From the NCBI RefSeq assembly GCF_005116715.1, contig NZ_SWCI01000016.1, positions 1 through 64,000 of the forward strand: 64,000 nt of DNA. The letters run 5' to 3'. Made by a program: the position numbers and the translations under genes. The DNA comes from Ferrimonas sediminicola. GTDB taxonomy: Bacteria; Pseudomonadota; Gammaproteobacteria; Enterobacterales; Shewanellaceae. This document shows, piece by piece, positions 59,504 to 64,000 of the stretch. A model generated the notes under the pieces. The model was given only the letters and a program-made list of their open reading frames with translations, had not been told where the DNA came from and ran no database searches. Each line of letters starts with the position of its first letter. Positions within the stretch are counted from its first letter, which is position 1.

Positions 59504-61336
59504 ATGTGTGGCATTGTAGGGGCGGTCGCCCAACGTGATGTGGCGGAGATCCTGGTCGAGGGTCTCAAGCGCCTGGAGTACCGGGGGTACGACTCCGCCG
59601 GTATCGCCATCATCAACGAACAGAGTGAACTGTCGCGGATACGCCGGGTGGGCAAGGTGCAGGAACTGGCCAGTGCCCTGGCTGAACAGCCCCTGAGCGG
59701 CGGCACCGGCATCGCCCACACCCGCTGGGCCACTCATGGTGAGCCCAACGAGCGCAACGCCCACCCCCACCAGTCCAGCGGCGACATCGCCGTGGTGCAC
59801 AACGGCATCATCGAAAACCACGGCCCCCTGCGTGAGCGTCTGAAGGGGCTGGGTTATCAGTTTGAGTCCGACACCGACACCGAGGTGATCGGTCACCTGG
59901 TTCACCATGAGCTCGAGTTCCACGACTCCCTGCTGGCGGCGGTACAGGCCACCGTTAAGCAGTTGGAGGGGGCCTACGGCACGGTGATCACCGATCGTCG
60001 TGACCCCTTCCGGGTGGTGGTGGCCCGCTCCGGCAGTCCCCTGGTGATCGGCTATGGAGTGGGTGAGCATTTCATCGCCTCCGACCAACTGGCCCTGCTG
60101 CCGGTGACCCGTCGCTTCGCCTTCCTGGAGGAGGGTGACGTTGCCGAGGTGACCCGTCGTGAAGTGACCATCTTCGACGCCGAGGGTAACCCGGTGGAGC
60201 GTGAGGTGAAGGAGTCTGAGGTGTCGCACGAGGCCAGCGACAAGGGGCCTTACCGTCACTACATGATGAAAGAGATCTACGAGCAGCCTCTGGCCCTGCA
60301 GCGCACCCTGGAGAACCGTCTCCAGATTGGCATCGTCGCCCCCGATGCCTTCGGCGAAGGGGCCGATGAACTGCTGGCCAATGTGAAGCACGTGCAGATC
60401 ATCGCCTGTGGTACCAGCTACCACGCCGGCATGGTGGCCCGTTACTGGCTCGAGCAGCACGCCGGGGTCTCCTGTAACGTGGAGATCGCCTCCGAGTTCC
60501 GTTACCGCAAATCCCACGTATTCCCCAACAGCCTGCTGGTGACCATCTCCCAGTCCGGTGAAACCGCCGACACCCTGGCGGCCCTGCGTCTGGCCAAGGA
60601 GATGGGCTACGAGTCCAGCCTGACCATCTGTAATGTGCCCGGCTCCTCCCTGGTGCGTGAGTCCGACATGGCGTACATGATGAAGGCCGGCGCCGAGATC
60701 GGCGTGGCCTCCACCAAGGCGTTCACCGTGCAGCTGGCGGCGCTGCTGATGCTCACCGGCGCCATCGGCCGCCACAACGGCATGGATGAGACCGAGCTGG
60801 GCAACCTGGTGCAGAGCCTGCAGTCTCTGCCCACCAAGGTGGAGCAGGCCTTGAGCCTGAACGAGGAGATCGAGGCCCTGGCGGAAGATTTCGCCGATAA
60901 GCACCATGCCCTGTTCCTCGGCCGCGGTGACCAGTATCCCATCGCCATGGAGGGGGCCCTGAAGCTGAAGGAGATCTCCTACATCCACGCGGAAGCCTAC
61001 GCCTCCGGCGAGCTGAAGCACGGTCCCCTGGCGCTGATCGACGCCGACATGCCGGTGATCGTGGTGGCGCCCAACAACGAACTGCTGGAGAAGCTCAAGT
61101 CCAACGTCGAGGAGGTGCGCGCCCGTGGTGGCCTGATGTACGTCTTCGCCGACAAGGAGGCCCAGTTCGAGTCTGACGACACCATGAAGGTGCTGCCGGT
61201 GCCCCACTGCGACGAGTTTATCGCCCCGGTGATCTACACCCTGCCCCTGCAGCTGCTCTCCTACTACGTGGCACTGATCAAGGGAACCGATGTGGATCAG
61301 CCCCGCAACCTGGCCAAGTCGGTGACCGTGGAGTAG
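59504..61336 (+). CDS. glmS: Glutamine-fructose-6-phosphate aminotransferase (isomerising)
   Basis: GlmS makes glucosamine-6-phosphate from fructose-6-phosphate and glutamine, the entry to amino-sugar synthesis. The 610-aa protein has the N-terminal nucleophile Cys2 (MCGIVGAV), [27 protein letters not shown] and NGIIEN, then two SIS domains and the C-terminal [11 protein letters not shown]. That last segment is the conserved stretch whose DNA is read by TnsD in Tn7 targeting. The gene is intact; the Tn7-like element starts 25 bp past its stop. Confidence 0.98.
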   Translation: MCGIVGAVAQRDVAEILVEGLKRLEYRGYDSAGIAIINEQSELSRIRRVGKVQELASALAEQPLSGGTGIAHTRWATHGEPNERNAHPHQSSGDIAVVHNGIIENHGPLRERLKGLGYQFESDTDTEVIGHLVHHELEFHDSLLAAVQATVKQLEGAYGTVITDRRDPFRVVVARSGSPLVIGYGVGEHFIASDQLALLPVTRRFAFLEEGDVAEVTRREVTIFDAEGNPVEREVKESEVSHEASDKGPYRHYMMKEIYEQPLALQRTLENRLQIGIVAPDAFGEGADELLANVKHVQIIACGTSYHAGMVARYWLEQHAGVSCNVEIASEFRYRKSHVFPNSLLVTISQSGETADTLAALRLAKEMGYESSLTICNVPGSSLVRESDMAYMMKAGAEIGVASTKAFTVQLAALLMLTGAIGRHNGMDETELGNLVQSLQSLPTKVEQALSLNEEIEALAEDFADKHHALFLGRGDQYPIAMEGALKLKEISYIHAEAYASGELKHGPLALIDADMPVIVVAPNNELLEKLKSNVEEVRARGGLMYVFADKEAQFESDDTMKVLPVPHCDEFIAPVIYTLPLQLLSYYVALIKGTDVDQPRNLAKSVTVE

Positions 61337-61361
61337 AACCCGCAGAGTGGGGGCGATCAGC
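61337..61361. other. attTn7 spacer between glmS stop and transposon end
   Basis: Exactly 25 bp separate the glmS stop from the TGTGGG terminus, the canonical Tn7 insertion offset. The last five bases (TCAGC, 61357-61361) should be one copy of the 5-bp target duplication; the other copy is outside the window and cannot be checked. Confidence 0.85.
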
Positions 61362-61368
61362 TGTGGGA

Positions 61369-61428
61369 GAGTAATAAAGTTTAATACTGAGTAATAAACT
61401 CTCATACTGAGTAATAAAGTTGCATACC
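61369..61428 (+). repeat. Three tandem 20-bp repeats, probable TnsB binding sites
   Basis: Units at 61369-61388, 61389-61408 and 61409-61428 all begin GAGTAATAAA and end with ATACT or ATACC, varying only in the middle. The period is exactly 20 bp with no spacer. They resemble the Tn7 TnsB site (ACAATAAAGTCTTAAACTGA, from memory). Confidence 0.9.
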
Positions 61429-61448
61429 GAAACCGCCAGTCCTATGCT
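61420..61448 (+). promoter_or_regulatory. Weak candidate tnsA promoter overlapping last TnsB repeat
   Basis: TTGCAT (61420-61425), a 17-nt spacer and TATGCT (61443-61448) could form a promoter whose -35 lies inside the third repeat, so TnsB binding would repress it. Its start near 61455 would skip the left arm of the hairpin and so avoid termination. Hexamer matches are poor. Confidence 0.3.
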
Positions 61449-61478
61449 CGTTCTATGAGCAAAGGCTGGCGGTTTTTT
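61430..61478 (+). terminator. Terminator-like hairpin abutting the tnsA start
   Basis: A perfect 10-bp stem (AAACCGCCAG, 61430-61439; CTGGCGGTTT, 61466-61475) encloses a second 5-bp stem (TGCTC and GAGCA), and is followed by a T run ending at 61478, one base before the tnsA ATG. This has the form of an intrinsic terminator. It would stop glmS read-through from entering the transposase genes. Confidence 0.75.
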
Positions 61479-61479
61479 G

Positions 61480-62304
61480 ATGGCATCGAAGAGAAAGGGG
61501 CAGACTGAAGCCCAATTTGAAAAATGGATCAGGGATGGGCGAGGTCAGGGCCAACATGCTGACTACAAGCCCTGGCTGACGGTCAGGGATTTCCCCTCGC
61601 TGGGGCGTGTCCACCGGGTGTTCGGCCACAAGTCCGGGCGGACCCATCATCTGTTCTCGGATCTCGAACTTTCCGTCTTTCTGATGCTGGAATGGCACAG
61701 CGAAGTTACCCAGATTCGGGAGCAGTTTCCGTTGCAGCGGGATCTGACCCGCCGCCTGGCGACAGAGGCTGGCATCAAGCATGTCAATGTGGCTGGCGTT
61801 GACCAGTATATGTCGTCGGACTTTCTGGTGGACTCCAGTGACGAGAATGAGCCGAAGTTCGCGATACAGGCGAAGTATCGGCAAGACCTTTCAGATGAGA
61901 GAACCATTGAAAAACTGGAACTGGAGCGACGCTATTGGCGTGAGAAGTCGGTGCCATGGTATCTCATAACTGAGAGAGACCTGCCAGCTGTGGTCGCTAA
62001 GAACATCAACTGGCTTTATCCGGCTCAGAGGGAGGATAGCTTCGATCTGACGCTGCAACAGATGGAGTTCTATGCCCACCATTTTGCTCAAAACCCTAAC
62101 AAGACACTCATAGCCGCTTGCAAGGCTCTGGATGCTGCCTATGACCTTCCTTTGGGGGAGTCGTTATATGAGGTCAGGGGATTGCTGGCCAAGCGCTACT
62201 TCACCTTCGACATCTTCATTCCAAGCACCAAACTCAAGTTGAAGGACATTGAGGTAGGAAATATTGGCCTTATCCAGGAGGCATATCGTGTTTCGAATCA
62301 ATGA
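61480..62304 (+). CDS. tnsA: Tn7-like transposase endonuclease subunit TnsA
   Basis: TnsA cuts the 5' ends of the element, making Tn7 a cut-and-paste transposon. The 274-aa protein is one residue longer than Tn7 TnsA and has its restriction-enzyme-like catalytic residues at identical positions: E63, D114 and K132 (DLE, SSDFLVD, IQAKY). A C-terminal winged-helix region (about 170-270) should contact TnsC. I chose ATG 61480; a TTG three bases upstream gives one more residue. Only GGCGG, seven bases upstream within the hairpin, could serve as ribosome site, so translation may be weak. tnsB overlaps its last 17 nt. Confidence 0.96.
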   Translation: MASKRKGQTEAQFEKWIRDGRGQGQHADYKPWLTVRDFPSLGRVHRVFGHKSGRTHHLFSDLELSVFLMLEWHSEVTQIREQFPLQRDLTRRLATEAGIKHVNVAGVDQYMSSDFLVDSSDENEPKFAIQAKYRQDLSDERTIEKLELERRYWREKSVPWYLITERDLPAVVAKNINWLYPAQREDSFDLTLQQMEFYAHHFAQNPNKTLIAACKALDAAYDLPLGESLYEVRGLLAKRYFTFDIFIPSTKLKLKDIEVGNIGLIQEAYRVSNQ

Positions 62305-64000
62305 AGTGGTTAAATTCAATGAGAGTCGCTACAGGGTACTGCTGCTGCTTGGTGATCAACTTGTCTGGATAGACATCGATTCTGCTTCCGCCTTTCCGGA
62401 AATCGCCTCTGTTTCTGATCTGGAAGAAGCAATTGAGCAAGAGCGCCTGAGTCGAATAGAGGATCCTTTCAAGGACCTGGCCTATGAGTCCCCTGAGCAG
62501 GGCACGACGGCTCGAATCAAGCGGGATATGAATCACGCACTGATAAAGCCACTCATCGACCTGCCGGATTATTTTGAGCCCAGAAGCAGAGGTGGAGCCA
62601 TAAAGCTTATTCTCAGTGAGTCGGGCTCGACCAAACAGACACTATATCGCTTGGCCAGGCGCTACTGGCAGCGAGGGCAGATGCCAAATGCCCTTTTGCC
62701 AGACTACAAGAACTCGGGAGGAAAGGGTAAAAGGCGCATTGCCAAGGACAAGAAACTGGGGCGTCCAAGAAAGTTCCGGCCGGGGACTGGGGCCAAGATC
62801 GACGAGTTCACCGAGCGCCTGTTTCGTATAGTCATCGAGCGCTATCTGCTTAAGGACGAAGAGCACTCTTTTCCCTATGCCCATCGTCGTTTCGAGACCA
62901 TGTACAAGAACTACTTTCCGGATGCAGCTGAGGAAGAATTGCCCAGCAATTGGCAGATGATGCACTTCTACAAGCGAGAGTACCCCCAGTCCGAGAGAAT
63001 CCAGAAGCGTGTATCGACTATCCGGTACAACAAGGACATCAGACCCTTGCACAGTACCGCAAACACACAGGTACTGGGGCCTGGAAGTCGTTACGAAATA
63101 GATGCAACCATAGCCGATATCTATGTGGTGTCCGATAGTGACAGAGGCAACATCGTTGGACGACCGGTGGTATACATGGTGATCGACGTGTTCAGCCGCA
63201 TGGTCGCAGGTTTCTATATCGGCTTCGAAAACCCCTCCTACGCGGCCGCGATGCAAGCCCTGTTTATGGCTGCGACAGATAAGACGTCCTATTGTCGGCA
63301 GCTCGGATTCGATGTCGATGTGGATAGCTGGCCGAGTATCGGTCTCCCGGATGCCATATTGGCGGATAGAGGAGAGTTGCTTGGTCATCAGATAGAAAAT
63401 CTGGAGAGTAGTTTCTCCGTCAGAATCGAGAATACCCCCCCCTATCGCGGTGATGCCAAGGGCATTGTCGAGCGCTACTTCAAAACGGTCCAGACATCTT
63501 TTGGTCCATTTGTACCCGGCTACGTCACCGAAACGAAAGTGAAGAAGCGAGGTGGTAGTGATTATCGCTTGGATGCAAAGCTGACGGTAAGAGATTTTGC
63601 CGAGATCATCCTCTCGTCAGTTCTCTTTCACAATCTATCCGACGTCATGGATAAGTACGACCGGGACTCTGACATGCCTACGGACCTGCCCAGTATTCCC
63701 ATCCAGCTATGGAATTGGGGGCTTCAGCACAGGACAGGCAGATTGCACCAGGCCGAAGACGACGCACTTCGTGTTGCCCTGCTTCCCAGGAAGAAAGCCA
63801 CCTTGTCCGAACAGGGGGCATGTCTGTTCGGCCTCTACTACACATCGGCCGAACTGCTGCAACTTGGCTGGATGCACAGAGGCAGGGAGGTGAAGCGCCC
63901 TGCAAGCCTGGATGCGGCCTATGATCCCTTGGTCGCCGACCGCATATACCTGTTCCCGGAAAAGGGGAGCAACAAACACTGGGTATGTAGCCTGGCAGAT
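62288..64000 (+). CDS. tnsB: Tn7-like DDE transposase TnsB (partial, runs off window)
   Basis: TnsB binds the element ends, cuts the 3' ends and joins them to target DNA. The 571 codons visible stay open to the window edge. The sequence parallels Tn7 TnsB from its first residues (FRINEVVKFN), through RRYWQRGQMPNALLPDYKNSG and GPGSRYEIDATIADIY, to the DDE residues D272, D360 (LADRGEL) and E395 (AKGIVERYF), each one position from Tn7 D273/D361/E396. AGGAGG six bases upstream supports the GTG start at 62288, inside the tnsA 3' end. The C-terminal TnsC-interacting tail is outside the window. Confidence 0.96.
   Translation, partial: MFRINEVVKFNESRYRVLLLLGDQLVWIDIDSASAFPEIASVSDLEEAIEQERLSRIEDPFKDLAYESPEQGTTARIKRDMNHALIKPLIDLPDYFEPRSRGGAIKLILSESGSTKQTLYRLARRYWQRGQMPNALLPDYKNSGGKGKRRIAKDKKLGRPRKFRPGTGAKIDEFTERLFRIVIERYLLKDEEHSFPYAHRRFETMYKNYFPDAAEEELPSNWQMMHFYKREYPQSERIQKRVSTIRYNKDIRPLHSTANTQVLGPGSRYEIDATIADIYVVSDSDRGNIVGRPVVYMVIDVFSRMVAGFYIGFENPSYAAAMQALFMAATDKTSYCRQLGFDVDVDSWPSIGLPDAILADRGELLGHQIENLESSFSVRIENTPPYRGDAKGIVERYFKTVQTSFGPFVPGYVTETKVKKRGGSDYRLDAKLTVRDFAEIILSSVLFHNLSDVMDKYDRDSDMPTDLPSIPIQLWNWGLQHRTGRLHQAEDDALRVALLPRKKATLSEQGACLFGLYYTSAELLQLGWMHRGREVKRPASLDAAYDPLVADRIYLFPEKGSNKHWVCSLAD

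Larger units (their letters stand above)
61362..64000 (+). mobile_element. Tn7-like transposon, tnsA-proximal (right) end, partial
   Basis: The element starts with TGTGGG, runs directly into three TnsB-site-like repeats, and encodes TnsA then TnsB reading inward. This is the orientation of Tn7, whose right end faces glmS. Only 2.6 kb is visible; tnsC, a TnsD/TniQ targeting gene, any tnsE and the cargo must lie to the right. The region looks less GC-rich than the flanking glm genes, consistent with horizontal origin. Confidence 0.95.

Noticed and set aside
60388-60393. CACGTG core in glmS as a possible parS
   Set aside because: The flanks (GAAG and CAGA) do not match the GTT/AAC arms.
59405-61405. 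A 666-codon minus-strand frame opposite glmS that extends into the transposon end
   Set aside because: It is antisense to glmS, and its start lies in the TnsB repeats, which are a separate insertion.
61362-64000. A CRISPR-associated transposon (CAST)
   Set aside because: Separate TnsA and canonical Tn7-like TnsB at the glmS site indicate ordinary Tn7-type targeting; no cas gene or array is visible. The unseen part could still change this.

Overview
The window is a chromosomal segment of a GC-rich gammaproteobacterium of the Shewanella/Ferrimonas type. I infer this from the 16S rRNA 5' end, from gene orders shared with that group (trkA-trkH, smg-dprA-LysM, aroE-DUF1488), and from a high GC content. 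The genus is an inference from remembered family features, not from a search. The segment spans the replication origin and almost all of it is core genome; the last 2.6 kb is the end of a Tn7-like transposon.

Layout. 1-450: 5' end of a 16S rRNA gene read leftward, with its leader, boxA and tandem P1/P2 promoters. 0.5-5.2 kb: gamma-carbonic anhydrase, a leftward yrdD-purE-tsaC-hemF-aroE-DUF1488 group, and a truncated globin. 5.4-7.2 kb: a lipoprotein with a collagenase-type (M9) zinc protease domain. 7.2-9.7 kb: leftward LysM protein-dprA-smg. 9.8-15.5 kb: rightward def-fmt-rsmB-trkA-trkH. 15.5-20.5 kb: a hemG paralogue, an SqrR/BigR-like regulator, and a leftward pepQ-yigZ-trkH-hemG operon. 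20.7-24.5 kb: fadBA and tusA. 24.7-32.9 kb: a large exported beta-propeller/amidohydrolase, tag, glyQS, guaC. 33.1-39.1 kb: leftward dnaA-dnaN-recF-gyrB. 39.5-43.9 kb: rightward rpmH-rnpA-yidD-yidC, mnmE and mioC. 43.9-44.25 kb: oriC. 44.3-48.7 kb: mnmG-rsmG-parA-parB. 49.1-56.0 kb: the complete F1Fo ATP synthase operon atpIBEFHAGDC. 56.1-61.3 kb: an EamA transporter, glmU, a DeoR-family regulator and glmS. 61.36 kb to the end: a Tn7-like element with tnsA complete and tnsB running off the window.

How the parts fit. The replication and segregation module is all here: initiator, clamp, recombination and gyrase genes; an oriC with 21 GATC sites, six DnaA-box-like 9-mers and an AT-rich unwinding region next to mnmG; a second GATC/DnaA-box cluster in front of dnaA; ParA and ParB; and five parS or parS-like 16-mers between 26.6 and 59.3 kb. 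Genes to the right of oriC read rightward and most of those to the left read leftward, as expected for bidirectional replication; the rpmH-mioC block is the exception.

The least ordinary part is the right edge. A Tn7-type end (TGTGGG) lies exactly 25 bp past the glmS stop codon, followed by three head-to-tail 20-bp repeats (probable TnsB sites), a terminator-like hairpin whose T tract reaches the tnsA start codon, and TnsA/TnsB with all catalytic residues in place. Targeting genes and cargo must lie beyond the window. I saw no tRNA gene, CRISPR array or intact insertion sequence.
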